From Terriglobia bacterium (GTDB lineage Bacteria > Acidobacteriota > Terriglobia > Terriglobales > Acidobacteriaceae): a stretch of DNA of 64,000 nucleotides. The notes below the pieces were generated by a model. That model was not told the DNA's origin, did not search any database, and saw nothing but the letters and a program-made list of their open reading frames with translations. Within the stretch, counting starts at the first letter, position 1. Every line of letters begins with the position of its first letter. Below, piece by piece: positions 16,287-24,847 of this stretch. The DNA is taken from positions 1 to 64,000 of the forward strand of contig JAIQFO010000015.1 in assembly GCA_020073215.1 (NCBI GenBank), written 5' to 3'. The position numbers and the translations under genes were made by a program.

Positions 16287-17841
16287 GCGCTTGCGGCCTC
16301 TTTTCGCCGAATACCACCGCGGTAAACATGAAGATGTCTGTGGTCTCATCCTTCCAGCAACCGGAGTGCATTCCCGCTTTCATGCAGGTTTCTTCCAGAA
16401 ACCGCTGGCGATCCCATTTTTCGTCCACCGGCACTTGCGGAAGCAAAAGGCCCTCGTACGCGCCGTTCTTCATCAGTAAACCGTGCTGGCCAACCTTGAT
16501 CTGTCGAACGTCGAGCACGCGCCGAAGGGGCGACAGCACCGAGACTTCATAATCAATTTGCGACAACTCGGAAGGCGATACCGGCCGGAATCGGGTATCG
16601 CGCAGGGCGGCCAGCGTGGCCGTGTCGCGCACGGTTACGTAGAGAGGTTTAGCCGCCGAAGTATAGCCGATGCACCCCCGCAGTTCCCCCGATTTGCGCA
16701 GGGTCACGAATGCGCCGCGCTCCTGATTCAGCACCTCGCTTGCGCTCGCGGCTGGTTCATACGCCTTCTTCTCCCGTACCGCGTACTCCACTGACTTGCG
16801 AGCCAGAGTGAGCAGTTCGTTCTTCTCGTGGCTATTCAGTGAAAACTGCGGCTCCACGGTCTTTCCGCTTGGAGTTTTCAAAAAGACGTCCGCGCTGTAT
16901 CCGACCACGCGCGAGTGATCGCCGGTGATGTCGCCTGAATTGGCGTACTTGAGCACCAGGGCTTGGTTCGCTCCCATGCGCTCGGCGGCAATCATCGCGG
17001 CCACGATGGGCGCGCCGCCGCAGGCTTCCCAAATCCGCGCCTCAAAGTTGCGCGACATGCTGAAGTAGTCCCACGCCTGCAGCGCATCCAGCGTTTTATG
17101 GTCGATCTTCACCGCTTCGTCGTAAGGGTGATAGTGCGACAGGTCGGAACTGGCCACAATCAGCGTGTCTTTGTCTTTGCCCTGGATCAGCTTTGCCAGA
17201 GCCACTCCCAGCACGCGGCTGCTTTCATAACTCCGGTCTCCCATGACGACGGGCACGAGTTGGAAATCACCCAGCACCCGTTGCAACCACGGCAACTCCA
17301 CCTCGAGCGCATGCTCAGCACCCTCCTTGGTGGGAGTATGTCCCTGGCTGGAGAATTTGATGGTTCCGCTCATCTGCACGAGTTGTTTTGCAAATGCCTT
17401 GTCTACCGGGACTGTTCCCAGCGGCGTTGCGTACGCGTCACCGTCATAGACGGATGTGAAATCAAAGGCCGCGTAGTGCGACGGCGCAATCACGACCACG
17501 CGCGAAAATTTGCGCCCTTTCAGCGCCGCGTACGTGTAGGCAGCGACCGGGCCAGAGAACTGATAACCGGCGTGAGGTGCAACCACGGCAAGGATCGGGT
17601 CGTTAATCGGCGGCGGAGACGCATGCGCCAACATGTCATCCATCATCGCCGAAAGTGTCTTGGGGTCGGCCGGATAGAAGCCGCCGGCCACCGCGGCTGG
17701 TCTCACGTTTTCTTGCTTGACGTTTTCTTGTCTGACGTTCTGGGGACCGGCAGCACGGACGTGTTTCAGCACCGCAATCGCCGTGATCGCGATGAATAGG
17801 GCCGCCAGCCAATAGACTTTGGAACGCATTCTGACATTCAT
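16210..17841 (-). CDS. AmmeMemoRadiSam proteins B and A fused (MEMO1-like plus AMMECR1)
   Basis: The protein has 543 residues. An N-terminal membrane anchor or signal (YWLAALFIAITAIAVLKHVRAA) is followed by a MEMO1-like domain with AVVAPHAGYQFSG, VVVIAPSHYAAF, VASSDLSHYHPYDEA and EACGGAPIVAAM, which carry the conserved His and Cys metal-site residues. An AMMECR1 domain follows (ERGAFVTLRKSGELRGCIGYTSAAKPLY, DYEVSVLSPLRRV, AYEGLLLPQVP, WDRQRFLEETC). I chose ATG 17841 because GAGGAGGG lies upstream and it yields the signal; an in-frame upstream extension overlaps the neighbour. It lies 23 bases after the radical SAM gene. The proline-rich C-terminus extends into the convergent gene. The biochemical role of this system in bacteria is unresolved. 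Confidence 0.9.
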   Translation of the reverse strand: MNVRMRSKVYWLAALFIAITAIAVLKHVRAAGPQNVRQENVKQENVRPAAVAGGFYPADPKTLSAMMDDMLAHASPPPINDPILAVVAPHAGYQFSGPVAAYTYAALKGRKFSRVVVIAPSHYAAFDFTSVYDGDAYATPLGTVPVDKAFAKQLVQMSGTIKFSSQGHTPTKEGAEHALEVELPWLQRVLGDFQLVPVVMGDRSYESSRVLGVALAKLIQGKDKDTLIVASSDLSHYHPYDEAVKIDHKTLDALQAWDYFSMSRNFEARIWEACGGAPIVAAMIAAERMGANQALVLKYANSGDITGDHSRVVGYSADVFLKTPSGKTVEPQFSLNSHEKNELLTLARKSVEYAVREKKAYEPAASASEVLNQERGAFVTLRKSGELRGCIGYTSAAKPLYVTVRDTATLAALRDTRFRPVSPSELSQIDYEVSVLSPLRRVLDVRQIKVGQHGLLMKNGAYEGLLLPQVPVDEKWDRQRFLEETCMKAGMHSGCWKDETTDIFMFTAVVFGEKRPQALTPETSLPPGLPARPARLAPGLPPH

Positions 17842-17864
17842 ACGCGAACCCTCCTCTCGCGCTC

Positions 17865-19019
17865 TCAGGCGTGCCAAACACCAGGGATCGGTTGCTGGCA
17901 GAACGGGCAACTGCCCTTGCGGATCAGCATTTTTGTCGCCGTCAATCCTACGCGCTCCACCAACATGCGGTGGCACTTCGGGCAGTAGGTATTTTGCGCA
18001 GGATGTCCTGGTACATTCCCGATGTAGACGTAGTGCAACCCCTCGGCGTCGGCCATCGCCTTGGCACGCTCCAGGGTGGGCACCGGCGTGATGGGCAGGT
18101 TCTTCAACAGGTATTGCGGATGAAATTGCGTGAAATGGATCGGGACATCCACGCCTAGGTTTGTCTTAATCCAGCGAGCCAGGCCGCGGAATTCGGAATC
18201 GCTATCGTTAAGAGTCGGAACCACCAGGTACACGATCTCCGTCCACTTATTCATCTTCCGCAAGGTGACCAGCGAGTCCAACACCGGCTTCAACTCGCCG
18301 ACGACTACATCCTTGTAGTAAGACTCAGAGAACGCCTTCAGATCGATCTTGACCGCGTCCATCTTTCCGTACGCCGACTTCAGCGCCTCCTCCTGCATGT
18401 AGCCATTCGACACAACCACGCTGCGGACGCCGGCTTCGTGCCCGGCATCGGCACCATCCATAAGAAATTCGCTGAAGACCACTGGCTCGCTGTAGGTGTA
18501 GGCAATCGTCGGACAGGCGTTCTGTTTCGCCAGTTCGGCAACCAATTTCGGGGGCGCGTAGTCGGCGGGAACCTGCTCCGGACGCACCTGAGAGATGTCC
18601 CAGTTCTGGCAAAACTTGCAGTTGACGTTGCACCCCGCCGTGGCCACCGAAAAAGCCAGCGTCCCCGGCAGGTAGTGGAACAGGGGCTTCTTCTCGATAG
18701 GATCAATGTGCGCGGCGCACACCCGCGAGTGCACCAGCGTGTAGTAGATCCCTCCGCGATTCTCCCGCACCCCACAATAGCCGCGTTCCCGGTCTCCCAC
18801 CGTGCATTCGCGTGGACACAGCTTGCACTTGATCCTCTTGTTGTTAGGAAGTTTTTCGTAGAACTTTGCCTCGACCGTGAATCGGGCATCGTCCTGCTTT
18901 TGCGGACCCGCCCACGCCGGGATCGCGACCAGACGCGGCGCGAATTCACAGACGCCGAGAGCTGCTCCCGACGTCATAGCGCATCGCAAGAACGACCGCC
19001 GATCGAGCTTACGCGTCAT
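17865..19019 (-). CDS. amrS: AmmeMemoRadiSam system radical SAM enzyme with Tat-like signal
   Basis: The protein has 384 residues. The N-terminus MTRKLDRRSFLRCAMTSGAA is a twin-arginine signal. The catalytic domain has the radical SAM cluster motif CNVNCKFC (CxxxCxxC). It also has an N-terminal zinc/iron cysteine set (CKLCPRECTVGDRERGYCGVR) and a C-terminal CPKCHRML ... CPFC pair, as in the AmrS/PflA-like group. FTQFHPQY and YVYIGNVPGH are typical of the subgroup. A radical SAM enzyme carrying an export signal is odd, because reduction of the cluster normally uses cytosolic electron donors. ATG 19019 has GAGGG upstream. It is part of the minus-strand operon 22416 to 16210. Confidence 0.9.
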   Translation of the reverse strand: MTRKLDRRSFLRCAMTSGAALGVCEFAPRLVAIPAWAGPQKQDDARFTVEAKFYEKLPNNKRIKCKLCPRECTVGDRERGYCGVRENRGGIYYTLVHSRVCAAHIDPIEKKPLFHYLPGTLAFSVATAGCNVNCKFCQNWDISQVRPEQVPADYAPPKLVAELAKQNACPTIAYTYSEPVVFSEFLMDGADAGHEAGVRSVVVSNGYMQEEALKSAYGKMDAVKIDLKAFSESYYKDVVVGELKPVLDSLVTLRKMNKWTEIVYLVVPTLNDSDSEFRGLARWIKTNLGVDVPIHFTQFHPQYLLKNLPITPVPTLERAKAMADAEGLHYVYIGNVPGHPAQNTYCPKCHRMLVERVGLTATKMLIRKGSCPFCQQPIPGVWHA

Positions 19020-19040
19020 GTTGCACCCTCAATCACTGAG

Positions 19041-19140
19041 AGTAGCGCCGCTGTCCCGGCGGCTGTCCGGCTGGCGTCCTCGCCCGCCGTACCGATGGCG
19101 AGACGCCCTCGGGACAGCCGGCAAGATGCCGGCGCCACTC
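19041..19140. repeat. Interspersed imperfect inverted repeat between amrS and DUF362 gene
   Basis: This 100-base GC-rich element has outer arms that are imperfect inverted copies of one another (around AGTAGCGCCG on the left and GGCGCCACT on the right) and an inner inverted pair (GGCGTCCTCGCC / GGCGAGACGCC). It fills the whole spacer between two genes of the same operon. It resembles the dispersed palindromic elements common in Acidobacteriota. It could attenuate transcription or stabilise upstream mRNA. Confidence 0.6.
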
Positions 19141-19144
19141 GGTA

Positions 19145-20170
19145 CTACACCTCGACCACCGCAATTCTTTTCGGATCGTTCGTGCCCAGCCGGTGCAGCG
19201 CATCGGCAGCGGTCGCGATGTAATGTGGCGCTCTTTTGTCGCCTTCCAGCGTCTTCAATCCCTTTTCGGTGCGCTTGCGCTCGATAATTTGCCACCCGGT
19301 GTAGTCGAGCGCGACGGGATCCTGCGAAACGATCAGGCCATTGTTCTTCCAACTGTATTCCGGCTTGTATCCCGGGCCGCCTTCGAAGCAGGCCGTGGTC
19401 GCGTCGCAAATGGTCAATCGCATCTTGGTTCTGATTTCCGGCAACATGTTCAAGTCTGCGATGTACGGATTGCAGCCGTTGGGGTGGTACTTGTTCGGGT
19501 TATGAATCACGCCATACATGTTCTTCAAAGCCATGGTTACGCCGGCACCGTCATGGTCTTTCAGCACCGGGACATTGATCAGGACGTTGCAGCGCTCGGT
19601 CAGAATCCTAGAAAGCCGGCTGCCCACACTGCCATGCGTGACCAGTTCTTGTTCGTAATCAACGCGATCGGTGCCGAAGCATTGCACACGGTTTCCGCCC
19701 GTCACCACACGAAATCCAACGCGTTCCAGTTCCTCGCTGTCGCGGTCCCAGACCACGATATCGCTCGCCTTGATTCCGGCCTCCTGCAACCGTTCGCAAA
19801 TGGCTTCGACGAGTTGAACGTTGCTGGAGAGTCCGCGTCCTCCAAGTGCGTTCACTTTCACCCCCACCATCTCACCCGGGCGGACCAGCTTCTTCCACGG
19901 TTCAAGGGGATTATCGCGGTCGAAAAGAGCCTGCATAGCGCGATCGAGGAGCGTCAGCATCCGGTGCGAATCCACTGTGGCCCCCGCGCCGCGCAGCATG
20001 GCATCGTGCGCGACCACAACCCTCGGTTTCGCGAGCGCCGTTGCTTGTAGTTGCTGTTGTTGTTCTGCCGGTGCCAGCAGTCCCATCCTGCCGCTGGCGC
20101 CCAGAACCGCGGCGCTGGTGAGGCACTTCTTCAGAAAATCTCGTCGATTGGCGCTGCGCGTTGCACTCAT
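19145..20170 (-). CDS. DUF362 protein with Tat-type signal, second copy
   Basis: The protein has 341 residues. A twin-arginine signal (ANRRDFLKKCLTSAAVLGASG) precedes a DUF362 domain: EMVGVKVNALGGRGLSSN, DIVVWDRDSEELERVGF, VLINVPVLKDHDGAGVTMALKNMYGVIHNP and SQDPVALDYTGWQIIE. ATG 20170 has GGAGAA upstream, and the longer frame lacks a good start. It sits between the lipoprotein gene and amrS in one operon. Association of DUF362, iron-sulfur membrane proteins and AmmeMemoRadiSam genes points to a shared extracytoplasmic or membrane redox or modification process. That is inference. Confidence 0.87.
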   Translation of the reverse strand: MSATRSANRRDFLKKCLTSAAVLGASGRMGLLAPAEQQQQLQATALAKPRVVVAHDAMLRGAGATVDSHRMLTLLDRAMQALFDRDNPLEPWKKLVRPGEMVGVKVNALGGRGLSSNVQLVEAICERLQEAGIKASDIVVWDRDSEELERVGFRVVTGGNRVQCFGTDRVDYEQELVTHGSVGSRLSRILTERCNVLINVPVLKDHDGAGVTMALKNMYGVIHNPNKYHPNGCNPYIADLNMLPEIRTKMRLTICDATTACFEGGPGYKPEYSWKNNGLIVSQDPVALDYTGWQIIERKRTEKGLKTLEGDKRAPHYIATAADALHRLGTNDPKRIAVVEV

Positions 20171-20272
20171 GAGGGTTCTCCGGTGAACCCACGACCAATT
20201 TCGAGGATGGTCAAACCACCTATACCGCAATCCGTGTAACTTTTCAGTGACGGACAGCACTTATGGCGATCG

Positions 20273-20770
20273 TCATTTGGCAAGCCGCAGCTCGATGCCT
20301 TGCCCGAGCTGCAAGAGTGCCTGCTCTGTTCCCGCCGAGTCATCAAAGGCAACAATTCGCACCAGAAAAGCTCCCTTGCGGAATACCAGGCTCTGGCCGT
20401 GCAAACGTGCGGCGTCTCCCAGTTGAATCGGGTTCCCATCGACCGCCGGCTCCGATTCAAGAATCTTCGCGGCGCCCTCCGCATTGCCCATGGTGTAGAT
20501 GTCTACGGTCGCGTCGACCTTGTTCTGGAACTTGTAGTCGGCGGTTGACACTCTCTGCACTCCAGCTTTCAAATACCGTTCCGCCTCGCCGTCGATGTAT
20601 TTCCACAGATCTACGGCCCCGAAGGTCCGTGTGTCCCCACTCTTCGCCCAGCCCGCAACCTGATTGGACGCGGGAAAAAACGACGTATCCGCCCCCGCTT
20701 GATGTTTGCATCCGGCGTTCAGCAGCAGCGCGACACCGAGCATGATCAACAGCACTCTACGGGCATTCAT
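20273..20770 (-). CDS. Lipoprotein of DUF6599-like type
   Basis: The protein has 165 residues. It begins with a lipoprotein signal, MNARRVLLIMLGVALLLNAGC, with the lipobox cysteine at 21. The mature part contains FPASNQVAGWAKSG, DLWKYIDGEAERYLKAG, TVDIYTMGNAEGAAKI and SLVFRKGAFLVRIVAF, the pattern of DUF6599 proteins usually found with iron-sulfur and DUF362 genes. The start overlaps the stop of the upstream iron-sulfur protein gene in an ATGA, so translation is coupled. No catalytic motif is evident. Confidence 0.82.
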   Translation of the reverse strand: MNARRVLLIMLGVALLLNAGCKHQAGADTSFFPASNQVAGWAKSGDTRTFGAVDLWKYIDGEAERYLKAGVQRVSTADYKFQNKVDATVDIYTMGNAEGAAKILESEPAVDGNPIQLGDAARLHGQSLVFRKGAFLVRIVAFDDSAGTEQALLQLGQGIELRLAK

Positions 20771-22416
20771 CTGGGCCTTTCCTTGCCCCGGTTCAGCAGG
20801 ATCTGGTTCGTGCGCGAGCGGCTCTCGCCAACACTGGTCACGTAAACTGCGGGCCGATCCTGAACCGGGCAGGCGTACTCGCACACCCCACATCCCACGC
20901 AGCGATGAGGATCGACAAACGGTTGTTTTACCTGCTGCAGATGGCCCCCTGCATCCGCGACTTCGGCGGGCTGCAGGTAGATGGCCTTGGGCGATGTCGG
21001 ACACCACTCCTCGCACACAATGCAGGGAGTAGCCGTAGCCCAAGGCAAACATCGTCCGCGATCCAAGAACGCTGTCCCAAGACTGACGGGTTTGGCGTCG
21101 CCGTCCACCCGCGCCTCCCACCCCTTCTCTTTCGCCGTGATCTCCCAGATTGCCCCGGTAGGACAAACCTGCGAGCACAGCACGCAACTCGTCTCGCAGT
21201 AGCCAATCCGCGGCACCAGGACCGGCGTCCACAGCCCTTCCAGCCCCGCTTCCGTAAACGCCGGCTGCAGCGCGTTGTTGGGGCACACCTTCATGCACTC
21301 GCCGCACCGTATGCAGCGCGACAGAAAGTACTCTTCGTCCAGCGCCCCCGGAGGACGCAACAACCGTTCGTGGCGCTCAACCGCGAACCCCGGCGTGCTT
21401 CGCAACAGGGGTACCACGGCCGCTCCCGCCGCCAATCCGGTGAGCACCTTGCGTCTCTGCAGGTTCACACCGATCGACTTTTGGGCGGGGAAAAACTTGA
21501 ACTGCAGGCCGTGCTCCGGGCAGTCGTCAATACAGTTCAAGCAGAGATGGCACTCCGGTTGACGCCACGGAACTCCGCCGATCGGATCATCGCCGCCCTG
21601 GCAGCGCAGCAGGCACCGGTTGCAGTCCTCGCAATGTTCCGGAGTCTTGACCAATCCAAGAATCGACCAGCGCGACACCATCCCAAGCAAAGCGCCCAGT
21701 GGGCAAAGCGCCCGGCACCAGAAACGCGTCACACGAAAATTCAACGCCAGAAGAAAGATGAAAATGATGCCAAGCCAAATCCCTTGCCGGAAGTACGGCT
21801 GTCTGAAACTGAGCAGCAGTGCTCCGAAAATGAAATGCAACCCGCTTCCTGCCATTTGCACCGAAGCAAATCGGCTGTGTTCCATCGCGTACAACCCTGC
21901 GTTCAGGGCATAGTTGGTTCCAGGCAAAATGGAGAGGCCGAGTGAGCGCACCAGCAATGAGAAAGGATCCAGCCATCCGACGATCCCCGTGCCCAATACG
22001 GCGACGATTAAGGCCGCGACCAAGAGGTAGTACTTCGTTGTCTGCCAGCGCTTGTAGCGGTTCGATTCAATCAGTTGCTTTCCACGTTTACGCTCGGATT
22101 TCAGGCTGCTGAAGAAGTGGTGTATCGAGCCCAGAGGACAAATCCATCCGCAGAAGAAGCGTCCGAGCAACATGGTCGGAACGAGAACCACAAGGCTCCA
22201 CAACAGGCCGCGGTAGAGCGCGCGGCTGGAGAGCGCATTCGACAGCGCTACCAGCGGATCAAATTGGAAAAACAGCTGCACCGGGTAGGGAAGCCGAATC
22301 GCGTCCCCGCCGGCATGCAGCGATCCGCGGAACTCCGTGCGTAGCAGAAGGAACAGAAATAGAGAGAAGAAAATAATCTGCGAAAGCCAGCGCCACCTTG
22401 TCGGCTTAAGTCGCAC
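20767..22416 (-). CDS. NapH/NapG-like membrane iron-sulfur protein
   Basis: The protein has 549 residues. About five membrane helices carry the polyferredoxin signatures FFCGWICPLG and FWCRALCPLG, typical of NapH/NosR/CcoG-type electron-transfer proteins. They are followed by several 4Fe-4S motifs: CEDCNRCLLRC, CHLCLNCIDDCP, CIRCGECMKVCP, CETSCVLCSQVCP, CIVCEEWCP and CVGCGVCEYACP. A second hydrophobic segment near 325-345 resembles the NapG signal region, so the protein looks like a NapH-NapG fusion. Translation begins with GTG 22416 after GAGGAG. It is the first gene of the operon and may feed electrons across the membrane to exported redox partners such as the Tat-signal proteins downstream. 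Confidence 0.88.
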   Translation of the reverse strand: MRLKPTRWRWLSQIIFFSLFLFLLLRTEFRGSLHAGGDAIRLPYPVQLFFQFDPLVALSNALSSRALYRGLLWSLVVLVPTMLLGRFFCGWICPLGSIHHFFSSLKSERKRGKQLIESNRYKRWQTTKYYLLVAALIVAVLGTGIVGWLDPFSLLVRSLGLSILPGTNYALNAGLYAMEHSRFASVQMAGSGLHFIFGALLLSFRQPYFRQGIWLGIIFIFLLALNFRVTRFWCRALCPLGALLGMVSRWSILGLVKTPEHCEDCNRCLLRCQGGDDPIGGVPWRQPECHLCLNCIDDCPEHGLQFKFFPAQKSIGVNLQRRKVLTGLAAGAAVVPLLRSTPGFAVERHERLLRPPGALDEEYFLSRCIRCGECMKVCPNNALQPAFTEAGLEGLWTPVLVPRIGYCETSCVLCSQVCPTGAIWEITAKEKGWEARVDGDAKPVSLGTAFLDRGRCLPWATATPCIVCEEWCPTSPKAIYLQPAEVADAGGHLQQVKQPFVDPHRCVGCGVCEYACPVQDRPAVYVTSVGESRSRTNQILLNRGKERPR

Positions 22417-22532
22417 CTCGTACTCCTCGCATCTCCGCGCAGTGGATCGGCGCGGCGCACACTAAACCGTCGGCGCGTTCTGCGCGCCTGGCGCTGCACC
22501 CCCAATGTTCTGCCAGGCGACTTCCGCTTTCT

Positions 22533-22546
22533 GTGACCAAGATCAC
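22533..22546. promoter_or_regulatory. FNR/CRP-type palindrome, copy 4
   Basis: The sequence GTGACCAAGATCAC fits GTGAY-N4-RTCAC. It lies about 117-130 bases upstream of the GTG start at 22416 on the minus strand. A weak -10 candidate (GAACAT) is found about 22 bases downstream on that strand. Confidence 0.5.
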
Positions 22547-22656
22547 TGGTTGTGGCCCGCACGCGCCGGGCTCAATCTGGGCGCTTCCCCTCGTGATGGC
22601 ATCCACCACCGTCAGAGTAGAGGCGGAGGACCAGGCTCGCTGCGTCACAGCCGTGA

Positions 22657-22670
22657 TTGACGGGGGTCAC
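22657..22670. promoter_or_regulatory. FNR/CRP-type palindrome, copy 5
   Basis: The sequence TTGACGGGGGTCAC differs from the consensus only at the first base, which here is the canonical FNR T. It lies about 124-137 bases upstream of ATG 22794, with TACGGT as a weak -10 candidate downstream. Confidence 0.45.
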
Positions 22671-22793
22671 TGCGGGCCGACCTAGACAGGGAGTACGGTG
22701 AAAATGGCTTTGTTTGCTCCGTTGCTGCGGTTTCCAAGTGTGCGGCTGGCTTGGCTGAACGTTGCCGGACGCACACCAGGAGGGGACAAGCCC

Positions 22794-24494
22794 ATGAGCC
22801 ATCCACCCTCTTACGATGAACTCAACGCGAATTTTGACTGGGCGATCGCTGAGCGCGAGCTGGGCTATCGACCGGGCGATGTCATCAACATCGGTTGGAT
22901 GTGCAGTGATCGCCTGTGCCGCCTGGGACTGGCTCAGAAACTGGCGTTGCTCTGGGAAGACTATCAGGGCAACCAGAAGCGCTTCACCTATAACGATCTT
23001 CGTGTCTGCTCCAACACCATCGCCCATTTCCTGTCCGGCCTGGGAATTCGCCCCGGCGAGCGGGTATGCCTCTTTCTAGACCGGGTGCCCGAGCTGTACG
23101 TCGGATTTCTGGGCATTCTGAAGATGGGCGCGGTGGCCCAACCACTGTTCTCAGCTTTCGGAGACGAATCTCTGTGTGTCCGGCTCAAAGACGCCGGGAC
23201 GGCAGCGATCATTACGCAAAAGAAACATCTCCATAAGATCCGCAAGATCCGGGAGCAACTCCCGAACCTGCGGTACGCCATCGTGGTGGACGCACCCCAG
23301 GCGTCTCTACAGGAACGCGAGACGGCCTTCGCGATGGAGCAAGCGTCGCCCGTCCAGGACTTCCCAATCTACCCGACGAAGGCCGAATCTCCGTCGGTTC
23401 TGCACTACACCTCTGGCACTACGGGTCAGCCCAAGGGTGCGCAGCACGTCCATTACTCGATTATTGCGCAGTATCTCACCGCGAAATGGGTCCTCGGTTT
23501 TCAGCCGGACGACATTTATTGGTGCAATGCCGACCCGGGTTGGGTAACCGGCACGTCCTACGGCATCATCGGCCCCTGGGCGAACGGGATTACACAAGCA
23601 GTTCTGGACTCCGGTTTCAACGCCGGAAAATGGTACGAGTTCATCGAGAAGTACCGCGTTACCGTCTGGTATTCAGCGCCAACTGCCATCCGCCTGCTGA
23701 TGAAGGAGGGAGCGGAAATCATCCGCAAGCATGATTTATCCAGCCTGCGCCATCTGGCCAGCGTGGGCGAACCTCTGAACCCCGAGGCCGTGAACTGGTC
23801 GAGAGAAGTCTTCGGAAAACCGTTCCACGACACATTCTGGCAGACCGAAACTGGCTGCATCGTAATTGCGAACTTTCCCGGGATGGAAATCAAACCCGGC
23901 TCGATGGGGAAGCCGTTTCCGGGAATCACCGCGACCGTGTTAGACCCAAAGACCTACGAACTGGTGAATCGGGCCGGCGCGGCAGGTCTGATTGCGCTGC
24001 GCCCAGGCTGGCCGTCGCAGATTTGTGGCTATTGGAACAATGCCGCCGGATACCAGGCCAAATTCAGAAATGGATGGTACCTGTGTGGCGACCGTGCCTC
24101 CATCGACACGGACGGCTATTTCTGGTTCATGGGGCGCGATGACGACGTCATCAACACCGGCGGGCACCTGGTCGGCCCCTTCGAGGTCGAATCGGCTCTA
24201 CTAGGATGCCCGGCCGTCGCCGAGTCTGCCGCCGTCGCGAAACCTGACCCCGTCAACATGGAAGTTGTGAAAGCGTACGTGACTGTTAAGCAAGGTTTTC
24301 AACCATCCGACGACCTTGAACTGGAAATCATGAACCATATTCGCAAGCGGTTATCGCCGCTGGCCATGCCCCAGGAAATCGAGTTCGTCGACTCATTGCC
24401 CAAGACGCGCAGCGGCAAGATCGTGCGCCGCATCCTGCGCTGCAAGGAGTTCCATGAGCCCGTGGGCGATCTTTCCACCATCATGGACGACTAA
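22794..24494 (+). CDS. AMP-dependent acyl-CoA ligase, acetyl-CoA synthetase type
   Basis: The protein has 566 residues and belongs to the ANL superfamily. It has the P-loop-like YTSGTTGQPKGAQH (A3), the adenylate motif TFWQTETG, YLCGDRASIDTDGYFWFMGRDDDV (A8 hinge), and the C-terminal lysine motif PKTRSGKIVRRILR. That lysine forms the adenylate and is the usual acetylation target. ATG 22794 is preceded by AGGAGGGG and is preferred to an earlier in-frame start at 22698. The sequence is closest in outline to acetyl/propionyl-CoA synthetases, although it is shorter than AcsA (about 650 residues). Because an acyl carrier protein gene follows 13 bases downstream, loading of an acyl group onto ACP is also possible. 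Confidence 0.88.
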   Translation: MSHPPSYDELNANFDWAIAERELGYRPGDVINIGWMCSDRLCRLGLAQKLALLWEDYQGNQKRFTYNDLRVCSNTIAHFLSGLGIRPGERVCLFLDRVPELYVGFLGILKMGAVAQPLFSAFGDESLCVRLKDAGTAAIITQKKHLHKIRKIREQLPNLRYAIVVDAPQASLQERETAFAMEQASPVQDFPIYPTKAESPSVLHYTSGTTGQPKGAQHVHYSIIAQYLTAKWVLGFQPDDIYWCNADPGWVTGTSYGIIGPWANGITQAVLDSGFNAGKWYEFIEKYRVTVWYSAPTAIRLLMKEGAEIIRKHDLSSLRHLASVGEPLNPEAVNWSREVFGKPFHDTFWQTETGCIVIANFPGMEIKPGSMGKPFPGITATVLDPKTYELVNRAGAAGLIALRPGWPSQICGYWNNAAGYQAKFRNGWYLCGDRASIDTDGYFWFMGRDDDVINTGGHLVGPFEVESALLGCPAVAESAAVAKPDPVNMEVVKAYVTVKQGFQPSDDLELEIMNHIRKRLSPLAMPQEIEFVDSLPKTRSGKIVRRILRCKEFHEPVGDLSTIMDD

Positions 24495-24507
24495 ACAGAG
24501 GCTCGTT

Positions 24508-24774
24508 ATGGACGAAATCACGCAAGCAGTTCGCGCTTACATCGTGCGGGAATACCTGGAAGAAGGGGATGACCGAACGATTACCGAGACAACGCCCCTG
24601 ATTTCAGGTGGCATTGTGGATTCGTTTTCCATGGTATCTCTGCTTCGCTTTCTGGAGAAGAAGTACTCGATTGACATTCCCGACGAATGCGCCACCCCCG
24701 AAGCTTTCGACACCGTCGAGCGCATCGTGGGGCTGGTGCGACGTTTTCAGAAGGCTGAAGTCATCAGGAACTAG
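24508..24774 (+). CDS. Acyl carrier protein
   Basis: The protein has 88 residues. The four-helix ACP pattern is clear, with the phosphopantetheine serine in GGIVDSFSMVSLLRFLEKKYSIDIPDE (Ser in the DSFS motif). GAGG upstream and spacing from the ligase stop support ATG 24508. It is a dedicated, not primary, ACP: it lies between an AMP-forming ligase and an alpha-oxoamine synthase, so it probably carries the acyl group joining those two steps. Confidence 0.9.
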   Translation: MDEITQAVRAYIVREYLEEGDDRTITETTPLISGGIVDSFSMVSLLRFLEKKYSIDIPDECATPEAFDTVERIVGLVRRFQKAEVIRN

Positions 24775-24847
24775 ACCGTGCCCGCTGCCGGACCCGGTCC
24801 GGCGTGGGCACCCCACTGGAAAGAAATCTTGTGAAGCGAGGCGCGTC

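Larger units (their letters stand above)
22417..22793. promoter_or_regulatory. Divergent promoter region with two FNR-type palindromes
   Basis: This region lies between the iron-sulfur operon (minus) and the acyl-CoA ligase operon (plus). It carries palindromes at 22533-22546 and 22657-22670, each about 120-135 bases from one of the two start codons, so each divergent transcript could have its own activator site. No further gene is seen. Confidence 0.5.
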
